Shown: positions 33,780 to 45,883, numbered from the stretch's first letter. The stretch: DNA of 64,000 nt from Atriophallophorus winterbourni (GCA_013407085.1 JACCGJ010005812.1:1-64000), one strand, 5' to 3'. The notes: generated by a model not told the origin, from the sequence alone. Made by a program: numbers and translations.

Positions 33780-35801
33780 ACAGTGTGGAATAATTCACTT
33801 GTAGTCCTACGATCTGCTACCAAGTGCTTCTTGCCGATGAAACATGTGTTCAAGTGGGTGATTCACTGTATGCAGAATGTTAATCAGCAGGATCAAGTCA
33901 CCCCTGAGATGATGGTACGAAAAGTCAAAGAGGTTTAGAGTTGCGATCCGCTCCTCGTATGGCCTGTTGTATAGCCCGGTCACCAGTATTGCAGCGCGGT
34001 GGTATACCCGTTGCAGCAAGGTCATGTCCTTTTGTAACCATGGGGAGCATGCTTGAACAGCATACTCCATTGTTGGTCTGAAATAGGTGTTAATTATACG
34101 TGTATCTGCTTTGACAGGACTTTTTGTATACAACAGAACACTGACGTGAAGTTACTGCTAATCCATTCGCCCAGGTCTCTCTCTTTAGTCCCCATGAAAG
34201 TTGCTGAGATCCCAGAGAGTATGTGAATTCGAATGATTTACCGACATTTAACATTTTACATTTTTGGATGTTGAATGGTAGGCAGTTCCGCATGGACCAA
34301 TTATGACGTGCTTTGAGATCTTTTGGAGAATTTGGCAATATTCTATGGTGCGCATGCTAGTCCAGACTTTTATGTCATCCGCAAATAAAATGATTTTGCT
34401 GCGTACGATTTCGGGTATATCGATAGCGAACACGAGGAATAGTATTGGTCCTAAGACTGAGCCTTGAGGTACGCCACTTGTAACTTCTACTGGGCTGGAT
34501 AGTGCCCCATAAACTCTAACGCCAATAACTCTACCAGTCAAGTAATCCTTTATTGAGGCCAATAGCCTGCCGCACACCCCGAGCTGCTACAATTTTCGTA
34601 GCAGTATGCTGTGGTTAACACGGTCAAAATCTTAAGACATGTCCAAATAGCAAGCATGGATAGGGCATCTATCGTCCACGGCTCGAGTCCAATTATCAAG
34701 AGTTATAAGAAGATTGGTGAGACAGGAGTGTCTTGTCCTAAATCCGTGCTGTGCGATGTAAATCAGCTTATTTTGTTCCAAATGTTCAATGAGTTCGTCA
34801 GCCACAAGTCGTTCGAGAACTTCAGAGAGCACTGGCAACAACGTGACTGGTCTGTAGTTAGACACATCAGATCGGTTCCCTCCTTTGTATATCGGAGTGA
34901 ATAATCCACTTTTCCCGTCATAAGCAACCGCGCTACAACTCAAGGACAGTTTGAAAAGGTCAGAGAGTGGTGAGAATAGAGCATAGGCGCATTGTTATAG
35001 GATGAATGGTGTTATTTCATCAGCACCCGGGGATTCTTTGTATTTAACCTGCGAGACTTTACCAGGACACTCTCGGGTTTTACAACGATTTCGTGTATTG
35101 TATTCTACGATTTGGATGCAGGTATATCGTAAGATACGCGCTCGTTAGGGTAGAACACTCTATAGTAAAATTAAGCGAGTTCGTTAACGGCTTCCAGGGC
35201 TGTCGTAGTAAATAAATCGGAAACACCAGGCTTTACCCTGGCCTTTCTGTTCACAATCTGGAAAAAAAGCTTCGGATTTCGTTCAATTTTATCCATCAGA
35301 TTGATTTCATACTTTCCTTTATCCTCCTGGACAAGTTTAGTAACTTTGTTTCTCAACAAACGGTAAGATTCCCAAGATTCAGGTGTTGGCTGCACTATGG
35401 GGCTTCTCCACGCACAGTTTCTCACCTTTATCCATTTCCGTGTTGGACTCCGGATCACGAATTTGAAACCATTTTTCACTTGTTTTAAAACATATTTTCA
35501 GTGGGGTTCTATTTTTCGGTTTCTTTTCTGAAGTATCGATGACCAGCATTGTTGAACATCAGTGCTAATCGGTGCCCAGTCGGTGACTTCTTGAAGAGAC
35601 ATTGATAATGCAACCGTATCGATTTTTCTTATCAATTTCTAAGCATTACTTGCTCTTTTTGCTTCAGATATATAGTCGAAAGTCAGAACAAGATCGAGAA
35701 TGGACGGTGTGTTTGTGCCTCTGAAGCGGGTGCCTGCTTGAGATGTTGTTGAATAAAGGAATTTCGTTGAACATTTTGTACAATAGATGAGCAAGAGATT
35801 A
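33780..35801 (-). pseudogene. CR1/Jockey-like LINE A, reverse transcriptase part
   Basis: Minus strand, broken into several frames: an endonuclease tail (RFRGTNTPSILDLVLTFDYI), a linker (WKSPIVQ-type, 35171-35479), LFTPIYKGGNRSDVSNYRPV and HGFRTRHSCLTNLLITL (34632-34943), VTSGVPQGSVLGPILFLVF and ILFADDIKVW (34248-34577), and the C-terminal EYAVQACSPWLQKDMTLLQR block (33807-34133). The catalytic FADD is intact, but at least four frame changes inactivate it. Its endonuclease front lies at 38042-38510, cut off by an LTR element. Confidence 0.8.
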
Positions 35802-36198
35802 GTAGTGATACTTTCAACTGTGTATCTTAAGTATTTGACATACAACTTTTGGCCTTGATGCTATCCAGTTTCTTGCTATGTACTTCATTCGTATTAACGC
35901 TAGTACAATACACATTTTGGCGGTTAATACAATTTGGAACTCTGAATTTGTCTTCTTCCGCGGTTGCGGATTTTGCATGGGTTGCCGCGTTCCGGAATTG
36001 TGATTAACGGATCCTCCAACATTTTAGCGCTTTTTGCACCTTGGATTCCATCATCTATTGGACTTTTTCTGTGTTGAATATTTTTCTAGCGTTGGACATC
36101 TCAGGATCTTTATTTGGACATTTGCTCCCTTGGTCTTTTGATGAGTTCTTTCCATTTTTGCCTCATTGTGTGTAGTGCTAGACTTATATTTTTGGTCC

Positions 36199-36270
36199 AC
36201 TACATAATTGGTGAGCCCGCCTATCACATAATTAGTGAGCCCGTCTACTACATAATTGGTGAGCCTCGAC
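36199..36270 (+). repeat. Three 24-bp repeats at the LTR/PBS junction
   Basis: The unit ACTACATAATTGGTGAGCCC plus 4 bp occurs three times in a row with few changes. Each copy contains the last six bases of the LTR and the leader motif TGGTGAGCC. Confidence 0.8.
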
Positions 36271-36353
36271 AAACTGCAATTTTTGCATTTAGGATAACTT
36301 CGTATTTGTCAAATTTTGGCTTATTTTTTGGAATTATCACTTATCACCACATC

Positions 36354-36540
36354 ATGAGCGAGTCCTCTATAAATAAAAATCTTAGAATCACAGCATATTC
36401 CGTGCACAAAACTAGCTTTTGTGAGCTTAAGCCGCCAACTCCATCAAGCTTCATTACTCCGCAATCACAACCGCTTACCCACCCCATGTTCATCCCAATC
36501 CTTCGAGCCTTCTACCCCTGTTTAAACTCGAACTGGTAGA
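36354..36540 (+). pseudogene. Possible gag remnant of the short LTR element
   Basis: An open frame from ATG at 36354 (MSESSINKNLRITAYSVHKT) to a stop at 36540, in the place where gag should start. No gag domain can be recognised. Confidence 0.3.
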
Positions 36541-36778
36541 TATGTGCATTGGTCCAAACGTCTTGCTAACTATGTGGCCACATGAACACTGCAAGCGCAT
36601 GTTATCCTTCTTTCAAGCCTGACTAACGCTCGTGTGAGGAAGTATTGTAGTGAATTACTTTCACTGTGTATCTTAGTATTTTGTACATACAACTTTTGGC
36701 CTTGTATGGTTATTCATTTCTTGGCCATGTACACTTCATTCGTATCAACGCTTGTACAATACACATTTTGGCGGTTAA

Positions 36779-37766
36779 CCTTCCTCTACCTTAAACCTCT
36801 CATAGAACACGGAGTACTAAACTGGGGTCATATTTGACCCCAATCGTTTTTAGTATTTAAACATGTTATTAAGGTTCTGCAATGAAATGAAATGAATAAA
36901 AACTATATTCTAGAGACTTTAAAGCTTTTTTTCAAATATTCATCAACTAAAATCCATATTTATGGAAAGAAAAACGAAATTTAATAAAAGATAAACTGAG
37001 GGGACAAATAATTAAGCATGACATTTTACACAATTTGTTACATCGGATTCTGTATGTTCAGGGCAAATGAATGCAGAGCATAACGAACATTTAACACTAT
37101 ATTTGGTGTCTTTCGTCCTTAGGCAGAATGCAGAGCGATTTCTTCTCCCTTTTCCTAAATTAGCTGGTATTGGTGGTGGAACCTGTTGTGGTAGAGGGCC
37201 TATAATTGATGCCATAGCTGCTTGAACTGACAATGGAGTTCTTCTCCATTTTTTCCATCTCTTGAGGTTATGTAATTTTCATCATCATATTCATCTGAGT
37301 CTTTTTCATAAGTAGAAGAGGAAGAATCATCTTCATTAGGCAAGATATTGTCTTCTATTTCTGAATTTTCATCATGAATAAGTTCTTCTTCACTATCAAC
37401 CTCCGAATCGGATTTATATAAAGTTTCTTGTATTTGTTCATCACTAAGATATATACCAGACATAACTGGGTATTATTATCTGAAAAAATTATAAAAATTA
37501 AAAATTTCGGTAATAAATAAATTTTTAGGACAATATTTGACATCAACACATTCTCCTGAAATGGGGTCAAAAATGACCCCACACACTTAAAAACGTCATA
37601 AGTAGTAAAATAAAACAAGTATCCAATTGGTACTGCTTGTCAATGTTTTACACATAATTTAGGGAAGGAAATGATAATTTTGGATAAATTTAACCATTAG
37701 TTTAGCAGTTATTGCAAAATTACATACTCTGGGGTCATTTCTGACCCCATTTCAGGTCCAGGAAGG
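36779..37766 (-). mobile_element. Internally deleted piggyBac element
   Basis: 988 bp flanked by TTAA at 36775-36778 and 37767-37770. The ends are inverted (CCTTCCT...AGGAAGG). Both ends and one inner site carry the palindrome GGGGTCA-nnnn-TGACCCC (36824-36841, 37563-37580, 37731-37748). The site before insertion is preserved in the other LTR at about 35929 ('ggcggttaatacaatttgg'). Confidence 0.9.
37012..37463 (-). pseudogene. piggyBac transposase, N- and C-terminal remnants
   Basis: 37463-37200 starts MSGIYLSDEQIQETLYKSDS and continues as a very acidic stretch, the usual piggyBac N terminus. 37233-37012 ends with CSLCSAFICPEHTESD...CVKC, the cysteine-rich C-terminal domain. The whole catalytic DDD core, some 400 residues in the family, is missing between them. 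Confidence 0.8.
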
Positions 37767-38041
37767 TTAATACAATTTGGAACTCTGAATTTGTGTTCTC
37801 CCGCGGTTGCGGAGTTTGCGTGGGTCGCCGCGTGCCGGAATTGTTATTAAAGGTTCCTTGAACGTTTTAGCGCTTTCTGCACCGTGGATTCCATCATCTA
37901 TTGGTTTTTCCTGTGTTGAATATTTCGCTATCGTTGGACATCTCTGGATCTTTATTTAGACATTTGCTCCATTGGACTTTTAGTGAGTTTTTTCCATTTT
38001 TGCCTTTTTGTGTGTAATGCTAGACTTATATTTTTGGTCCA

Positions 38042-38510
38042 CTACAAGTTCACCGGTGAAATCTCGCTTTTTAGTAAGTACAGGAGAATAAATTCACCCC
38101 TGATCAGGACGTTGGTTTGGTATCTGGAAACAACCAGCTGCGTTTTCTCAATTAAACTAGCATAGTATGCTTCGTCTGCTAACGGTGGTCGTTGAATCAC
38201 ACCAACAACACAGTTTTCACCTGTTGCTAATTCAAGTGGACACCAAAGTGTATCATCGAGTATCAAATTATTATCCGTGATTACTCTGAACGTGAGGTGT
38301 TGATCATAGTAAATAGCAACACCTCCTCCACGGTCCATTCGAGTACAATGAAAAAGAATTATGCTCGGAATGAAAATTTCCTCCTCAACTAATTGCTGAT
38401 AGAACCAGGTTTCCGTTACGGCTATCAGGAGTGGTGAATAATTTTGACGAAGCTCGATTTGTTCAGGTAATTTATTTATCAAGCATTGTGCGTTGGTGTA
38501 CAAACATTTG
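38042..38510 (-). pseudogene. LINE A, endonuclease part
   Basis: 153 codons: YTNAQCLINKLPEQIELRQN, LIAVTETWF, MDRGGGVAIYYDQHL and VVGVIQRPP. This is the apurinic-like (EEP) endonuclease, with the catalytic T-E-T-W block and R-G-G-G-V-A-I-Y. NVLIRGEF replaces the usual GDFN and the frame then enters the LTR element. Confidence 0.75.
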
Positions 38511-39474
38511 ATGTTTGATCTTCATAAAATTGTTGGATGATGAGTATTTGTGCAGATAATTTTAGTACGTGTCAAAGATAATGGGTAAATTATATCTCCG
38601 CTGGAAAGAAAGGACTGGAAAAAGTGTTAGTCCGTTATAGCTATATGAGTGGTATGTAAGTATAGTTGGGTAGATTGGAACGGCAAAATATAAACGAAAG
38701 CACTCGAAAGTAAATTGCATAGGTGTATGTCTAGGCCTTATACTCAGTGTCATGTGGAATAAAACTGGGTATCGTAATGACTGTCTTGAACAGAATAACT
38801 TCTTTATAAGTGCTCGTGATGAACAGAGTTAGGAAAAAAATTATAACTGCTTATACACGACAGGAGCAAACGATACGAAAACGCACGATTATAGGAGGTA
38901 AAATAATTACCAGATGAACCCCGATGTAAAACGGGAAGATTCGACGTACCATAAAAGATACAAAAAGGATGTGTGTATTTCGGGCTCACAAAGGTATATT
39001 AAACTGGCCACTATAATAACGTTCCCACCAATGTATAAGAAAACGCACAGTTGAATGAAGATTCATCGCTACAGCGAGAACGGCTATGAAGGTACAGCGG
39101 AGCAATCACGAAACAACAGTGAACCGAAATTATCAAGGTAAATTGATTTTAGGTACAGTGAAACAAAGTTGTTACAGATCTCCCATTACTACTATAGTCA
39201 TATCCGTCGAACATCAAACTTCTTTGAGACATTTTTATTCATCCCACTACTTCTTTTCATACAATAACAGCTTAAACATTGAATTTCTTCAAAAATGGTT
39301 GATTGCCGTTTACCGTCATTATTTTAAGGAACACTAAAATTCCCCTGCACGTGTGACCTTGAAAATTTAATACCGATTCTACATTTTTGGCTTTGTTTAT
39401 ACAAACAATTTGATAATTATTGATCAAGCTTAGCACGCATTGGAGATCCAATTATAAAACTCTCATTTATTTCT
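38511..39474. other. Unassigned sequence
   Basis: AT-rich with short frames only; possibly LINE A 5' region. Nothing recognised. Confidence 0.3.
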
Positions 39475-41380
39475 TTATGTAATATTTTGATAAAAACTTT
39501 TTTCACTATATTGTTGTTGTTTTTGACAATAAATAGAGAAGGATTTAATCATAATGCTTCGGAAAGAGCACCTGTACGGTTCAACCAGCCCATGTTTGAA
39601 CGCATTTACTGAAGCGACGGAGACTACTTTTGCGAGAATTGAGTAACACGCGTTTACCACACGCTATTGAAGAGCGTTCTGGATTCCAGACTGGATTGTG
39701 TTCAGTTAGCTTGAGTTTGTGCCCTCGTATACCAACCAAAGAAGAGAACCGAAAGAATTCATCGAATTTGAGACAGCCTAATCCTTTGATAAAATTAAAG
39801 GTTTCCAATAGATTCCCCTAAGCTTCCTCCTCTAAGCGAGAAAACTTCTAGTGCTAATAAATGATTTCCATAGTTAGTGTGTGCTAAACCCACGATCATG
39901 TGAGTGGCAGGTTCTGATGCTTTTCTAGGTGCAATATATCCTTCCGGTAATAGGCACTCTAAACCTGGATGCAGTATTTTAAATGTGGCCTTACTATTGC
40001 CTTGTAGAGTGGCAACAACACCTCAACTTTTCTGCATGTGAGGACTGGACTTAGTTGAGAGAGTTCTCTCTTGTCCCTTTGAGCCCCAGCAGCACATTTT
40101 TCGGCCCACTTGAGATTTGTTTTGAGTATGATTTCTAAGTCCCTAGTAGATTTCGCCCTACGGAACTTCGTGTAGGCGTAAAGACAATCCAGTTGCGTGC
40201 CAGTGTAGAGGGTGAGTAAATTTTACTGGGTTGAGAGGAAGGTCACACTTAACCGTTCAACTCGTCACAGCAGCTACTTCATTTATCAGATCGAAGTTAT
40301 CCTACCCTAACACACTTTTACGTTGTCAGCAAATATATAACAAGGTGAACGCAGATGGCTAGCTAGATCCTCAATGAAAATGATGAACAGCAACGGCAGA
40401 AGCAACGAAACAGCCACAGAGCCCTGGGGAACCCCACTCATTTTATGCGCACATGAGGAATATCTATCATCCACCCTGATGGTAAATGAACAGTCACTAA
40501 GTAATCCGCGAATCCAGCCCAATAAGTCTCCTGATACCACTGTGGCTGAGAGATTGATAAGCAAGAGTTTGTGGTCGACTTAATCAAAAGCATTACTAAA
40601 GTCTAGATAGAAGACTTCTACTGCTATACCATCATCCATCTGCTTAGTGACGTCGTTTAAAATCACTAACAATTTAGTCAATCATGACCTAACTTTTAGG
40701 AATCTGTGTTGTGCCGCATTCCGTAGAGTGTGTTAGTTTATGTATTGTTAAGAAAATATTATTAGTTTCCTCAAAATCTCATTAAAAATTTCAAAACCCT
40801 TGGAATTTAAGATTCTCGATTCTGATTGGTCTATTCGTGGGGCATATTGTGTTTCGTCAAAAACAGTGTATAAATACAGACGAACAGCCGCTTATTCAGA
40901 CTTTTTCTCAGAGACGGTAAAGCTCTTTGCCTTAAAGGTCTGCCTTTGTTCTTGCTAGGCGTAGTGTTGGGTTTAGCTAGTCAAAATGGACTAATAGCAT
41001 AAAGGTTTTCTGTGTTATGATTTAGGTATTTATCACTTGGGTTCTACTCTGGTAATATAAAACAGTTATTCATTAATTTTATCGCGGATGATCCTTTCCA
41101 TAACCTTAAATTTAACGCTCGTGAGCCTAACCCGGTGGTAAGTTTGGACCGTCTAAGAAACTACTCTCTTATGGATAGGCGCTACAACGGATGTTCTGCA
41201 GCCTGAAGGAACGGTGCCCTGTCTGAGTGATGTTCTGAAATGTTCTGTGATCGGTAAAGCTGATCTAGGAGCTAGCAGTATGGATGGATGGTATTGGGCC
41301 CCTTTTGACTTGTTGGATGCTAGGCTGGCCAATGTAGTATCGACATTGTGTACCTTTAATGCAGTGTCAGTGCACACTTA
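39475..41380 (-). pseudogene. CR1/Jockey-like LINE B, eroded
   Basis: Minus strand fragments in order: SNKSKGAQYHPSILLAPRSA and SGCRTSVVAPIHK (41377-41153), KFKVMERIIRDKINE (about 41110), AAQHRFLK and EVFYLDFSNAFD (about 40700-40590), SGVPQGSVAVSLLLPLLFI and YIFADNVKV (40564-40307), LLPLYKAI-type C terminus (about 40000) and FNFIKGLGCLKFDEFFRFSS (39808-39581). The catalytic FADD is FADN. It resembles LINE C next door. An insertion sits at 40732-41066. Confidence 0.75.
40732..41066. repeat. Probable solo LTR inside LINE B
   Basis: About 335 bp, TGTTAG at one end and AAACA at the other, with a TATAAATA box near 40870 and a preceding ATTGG motif. The LINE protein reads continuously across the two borders (KVMERIIRDKINE to LTLRNAAQHRFLK). 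I found no clear target-site duplication. Confidence 0.5.
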
Positions 41381-42085
41381 AGTGATGGCACAGAGACGTT
41401 CGAGAGGAGCTTTAAAAATGAAATGAAAACAAGTGAGCCTTTTATATGCTTGCACGGACGGTAGAGCCGTCGTCTCCTCCCACTGTGCCTAATCCTCTTC
41501 TTGTTTATCCTTCAGATTAAATGTAGCTATAGTATAGATTTGATGTGTATTGGCCTCTTGGGCAAGTCTAATTTCGAAAGAGAACATTGTGGCACGTAGC
41601 TCGGAAACTGAGATATTTCGCGCTTCGTTGTAACGGGCTTAGATCCCGCATGAGGGACTAAGCTTGTAACGCCTCCATTATGCGGCGACTGACGTACGCC
41701 ACTGGATACTGGGGCTGACCTACATGAAGTTCAGTTCAGTTCAGTTTGCACAGGACAGTATGTGGCTAACAAGCCAAACGAGCGTCCAGAATTTCTTTCG
41801 GTGGAAAGTTGCAGAGAAGCACCCGCCACTGCCAAAACGTTTATTCTTCTTCTCTATTTGAAATCTTCGCCGATCGCGAAGCCAAGAGATTATCCGGGTT
41901 GAATTTAGGAAGCACCGCGTTATAGCCGATGCTGAAAAAAGAAAAAGCAGATTCTCTTCACCAGCACGGTGAGAGGTAAGCTGAAGTAGCATCGTGTATA
42001 ATAAATAAAAAACACAGAGAACTCTAGCCATCACTTTATTTACGGGATAAAGCTAAAAGACGAAATACCCAAGCTTGTATAGCAA
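41381..42085. other. Unassigned sequence between LINEs
   Basis: A minus-strand frame at 41741-42034 and a broken one at 41480-41740 (VGQPQYPVAYVSRR) may be an old retroelement; I cannot assign them. (TTCAG)n near 41732-41748. Confidence 0.3.
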
Positions 42086-44017
42086 TTAAGGAGAGTATTC
42101 AGGTACAAACTTACCCCCATTGCGGTCCGAACCCTGCTTAAAACTAGACACGGTACTGCAGGATATAAGTTCTTCTGGAAGAATGTTCCAGAAGTTAACA
42201 ACTCTAAGGCTGAAAAAGTGTTTCATGGAGTCTAGCCGACATCGTTTCTTAGCCATTTTAAGTGAGTAGCCCCGGGTGCCCAGCTCGGGGCTTAAGATAA
42301 AGAAGTCGTTCATGTGCACCCCACTCAAACACTTCGAGGTCTTAAAGGTTTCTATTAAGTCACCTCTTAGAAGACGGCGCCTAAGGAAGAAAAGATCGAG
42401 AGACATTGGGCGCACAGCGTACGGTTTCCCTCGCTGACCTTCAATCACGCGAGTTGCGAGGCGCTGTACGCTTTCAAGTCGAAGGATGTCCTTTTCGTAG
42501 TGAGGACACCACGCCTGAACACAGTATTCGAGATGGGGCCAAACTAATGCCTTGTACAGTGGCAGGAATACATCGGGTGTTCTGCTCGATAGCACTGATT
42601 TCAGCCGAAAAAGTACCTTGCGTGCACGCTGAGCCGCAGCAGCACATTGGTCCTCCCATTTGAAGTCAGCCCTAACCAGCACACCCAAATCCTTAACACA
42701 CTGTGTGGCGTTAACACTGAGGGAATTCCCCGCCACCTGGACCGAAATTTTATCAACCAGTGGTGATAAGAATTGGCTCTTATTTAGGTTCAGAAGGATA
42801 TTCCACTGGTATGACCAGTTTATGACCCACTCAAGGTCGTGCATCAAGGTATCTTCATCCGTTGATCAGATGAATTTCACATCATCCGCGAAAATGAAGC
42901 ATGGGCACCACAATGCAGAGGACAAGTCATCGATGAAAATCAGTAATAGAAATGGACCAAGTACCGAACCTTGGGGTACACCACTGATCACGTCGGTTCG
43001 ATTCGACAGCGTAGATCCTACTCTAACTCGGAATGTCCTAACTGTAAGGAAGTCCTTTATCCAAGCAAGTAGAATACCCCGTATTCCTTTGGCTGCAAGG
43101 TTAATCTCTAGAAGGCGGTGATTTACGGAATCGAAAGCCTTGCTGAAGTCTAGGTAGAGGGCTTCGACAGGCTTTACTTCATCCATCCTTTTAGTGGCAG
43201 TATTGAGAAAACTAAGAAGGTTAGTCAGGCAGGATCTACCCTTAAGAAATTTATGCTGAGTTACACTCAACAGAGATTGCCGACAAAGATGCTGGCGGAT
43301 TTTGTCACGCAGCAGTTTTTCCATTACTTTCGAGACGATGCTAAACAGGCTGACCGGTCTACAGTTACCAACAGTTGACCTGCAACCGCCTTTGTGTATT
43401 GGCACGACTATGGCTTCCCTCCACTTACTGGGAACAACTCCTAGTTGCAGGCATGAACTAAAGAGCTGGCAAAACGGTTTGGCAAGCACTGAGGCAAGAT
43501 TTTTAAGCATGACTGAGTGGATGCCGTTCAGTCCCTCAGATTTGTTGACCCGAACATGGATAAGTGCGTCATACACCTCAGCCTCATTGAAGGACAACTC
43601 ATCTAATACATGGACACCAGGTGTCAGGTTAAGCAGACCTGACGGTGCGTTTGAAGAATTATCCCGTCGTTGAACGCTACTGGAAAACCCTGAGAAGGCA
43701 GTCGCCTTAGACAGGTCGGTATCGGCAACTTTTCCGTCCTCCAGTTTCAAATCCCCTATGTTTTCCCTAGTTTTTCCTTTTGACTGCGCGTAGCTATAAA
43801 ACCTTTTCGGGTTGGATTTAGCATCCCTAGCTAGAGATAACTCAAAATGCTGTTTGAGCACACGTTGTAATTTAACACAGGCATTCCGAGCGGTTTTGTA
43901 GCGGGCCCAAGAACCAGAAGTAAGGGATAGCTTATATTGCCGCCATAGACGATCCTGTTTACGGGTAGACCTACGGACTCGAGGAGACCACCAGGGTGGC
44001 CTTCGATGCCTTCTCAC
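42086..44017 (-). pseudogene. LINE C reverse transcriptase
   Basis: 44017-42866: linker, then IVVPIHKGGCRSTVGNCRPV, CLTNLLSFL, LYLDFSKAFDSVNHRLL, VISGVPQGSVLGPFLLLIF and FIFADDVKFI, then a stop. 42847-42086 continues with SLDLFFLRRRLLRGDLIETF and FSLRVVNFWNILPEEL at the C terminus. The catalytic FADD is intact. A TGA/TAA-type break between the halves is the main lesion. Confidence 0.85.
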
Positions 44018-44861
44018 ACTGCAGCGGAGCGTGTTTGTCTTGTAACTCGTTTAGATACTTAGAAATTCTATCCCAGTTTTCATTTACATTTGAATCGCTA
44101 GATAACTGAAGGGAAGATTTTGAAGACTGCAAGAGTAAACCACAGTCTGCACGACTAAAATTGCGTCTAGGACGAGAGAAAGTTTTGCGAAAACGCAATA
44201 TCGCTTCGAAGCTTATCATTACGTGATCACTTTTGCCGAGCGGCGGTATGTACTTCAAATGACTAATGGCTTCTAGCTGGGACGACAATACCAAGTCAAG
44301 AGTGGATGGAGTGCATCCATGGCGAAACCTTGTAGGATCATTGACATGCTTGTGCAGCGCATGATTATGGAGCCATTCGAGAAAGGTGTCAGATTGCTGG
44401 GTGACTAGACCAGTGGGGACAGGCCAATCTATGTCTGGGAGGTTGAAATCACCCAAGAGAAGTACACTGTGAGCTGAGTGAAACAAACCGTCGAGTGTCT
44501 CAATAAGCTGTGTAAACTCCTGTATGGATGCACTGGGAGTGACGTAGAAACAAGCAATTGCGAGCGATGACTTGTAGCAAGTCAGGATACTCGTAACAAC
44601 TTGGACGTTTTCAATGGCTAGAGATATCCCTGTACCCATGTTGTGCAAACCATACTCCAAGAGCAGTGCAACGCCACCGCCTCTCCTATCGCCCGGCCTA
44701 TCGCATCTTATGACGAGATACTGTTCACTGATGTTCACCGGCACCTCATCAATTGCAGACAGCCAGGTCTCAGAAAGCACAATAACCCTTGGGTGTAACT
44801 GAGCCACGCAGAGAGAAAGTTCAGCCCACTTATTCCTGATGCTGCATACATTTGCATACAT
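43971..44861 (-). pseudogene. LINE C endonuclease
   Basis: 296 codons with YANVCSIRNKWAELSL, VIVLSETWLS, RRGGGVALLLEYGL, LLLGDFNLPDIDWP, CTPSTLDLVLSS and LGKSDHVMISF. All main catalytic blocks of an EEP endonuclease (N, E-T-W, GDFN, SDH) are present. It overlaps the RT frame by 47 bp in a different frame. Confidence 0.85.
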
Positions 44862-44893
44862 AACTTGGACACTGGTTATTCGTGCATCTGAAA

Positions 44894-45403
44894 CTAGTCC
44901 TGTTTGGCCCTCGGTCGAAGCACCCGAGGAAGCTGCACGTTTTTTGGCCTGCTACTTAGAGTAGGAGCATCAGTTTCAGCAGCCTCTTGCGTTAACGTAA
45001 CGGACGGTTGCCTGACAATTGAGACCGCATCCATAGAAGAGAAGCAACTACTGGAGTCATCGTCTCGGGTGCCATCGTCAATTGCGCTAAGACAATCAAC
45101 ATCATCTGGGCCGGACAACAAGACTAGTGGCGAAGTGCTGTTCGGTATGCCCGTCTGTGACTGAATAGCGTTTTGCGCTGCATCCGGGTTAAGAATGACC
45201 GATGTTCTCATTGCTAAGTTTCTCCTATTAAAATCAGAAGAATTTTGCCTAATCCGGGATAAAGGGTTGTCGGGCTTCACCTGAAGTTTATCTAGCGTTA
45301 ATTTTGCGATATACTCAGTCCTAGCCAGGAATGCATCCCGAACTAGCCAGGATGCATCCCGATTAAATATTTTGAAAATCATTTGAAAATCTTTTTGAAA
45401 CAC
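44894..45403 (-). pseudogene. LINE C, ORF1-like C terminus
   Basis: 169 codons ending RPRAKQD-stop, Ser/Asp-rich with no zinc knuckle, and ending within the region where the endonuclease frame opens. It looks like the end of ORF1. The 5' part of the element is missing. Confidence 0.5.
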
Positions 45404-45627
45404 GAAGGCGTTTTTTTCGTTTATCGTTTATGTTTAAATTATTTGCTGTCCATCGTCTTGTCATTCGATTGGATATGCAACATGCATTAACTTTCTCCCC
45501 TTACGGTGATGAGACCTCTCCAATCTTCCATTTACAGGTACACACGCCTGTGCTCCATACGAATCAATCATGGTAATGTCGGATAGAATCTGGGCACTCG
45601 ATTATTGCCATGTGATACTGTCTCGGT
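45404..45627. other. Unassigned junction between LINE C and the gypsy element
   Basis: About 220 bp with no recognised feature. Confidence 0.3.
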
Positions 45628-45883
45628 TGATCCAACGGAGATTTCACCACTAACAAAGTACGTCTCTGGTTATTGAACGCAATAAACTGGAACACAGTTC
45701 GCAACGAATAACAGCATACAAATCCCAGGCAGTCACACACGATATACTTGTCCCAAAGCAGAACACGAGCGCGGCGTGAATCGTATATTCAAATTGTGTA
45801 CATATCTACATGTATCATTAAAACAAAACAATAATGAAATATGCGGGGTTATTGTAATAAAATATACAATAATGAAAACACCA
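45628..45883 (-). repeat. Gypsy 3' LTR
   Basis: 256 bp, nearly identical to 50064-50319 by eye; preceded on the minus strand by the polypurine tract. Confidence 0.9.

Larger units (their letters stand above)
35802..38046 (+). mobile_element. Short LTR element (TRIM-like), itself interrupted
   Basis: Left LTR 35802-36204 and right LTR 36646-38046. The right one counts about 409 bp once the 992-bp piggyBac insert with its TTAA copy is removed. The right LTR opens TGTAGTG and both close CACTACA. Downstream of the left LTR comes a PBS-like leader (TTGGTGAGCCCG), and upstream of the right LTR a purine tract (GTGTGAGGAAG). The inner part is only 441 bp, with a possible gag start at 36354. It splits LINE A between its endonuclease halves. 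Confidence 0.8.
42086..45403 (-). mobile_element. CR1/Jockey-like LINE C, nearly complete
   Basis: The longest-preserved LINE here. Order on the minus strand: an ORF1-like tail (45403-44894), endonuclease (44861-43971) and reverse transcriptase (44017-42086). The endonuclease and RT frames overlap by a frameshift near 44,000, and a stop follows FADDVKFI. The 5' end is cut near 45,420. Confidence 0.85.

Noticed and set aside
36051..36272. Minus-strand frame with a repeated LTNYVV peptide
   Set aside because: It is antisense to the triplicated LTR/PBS unit.
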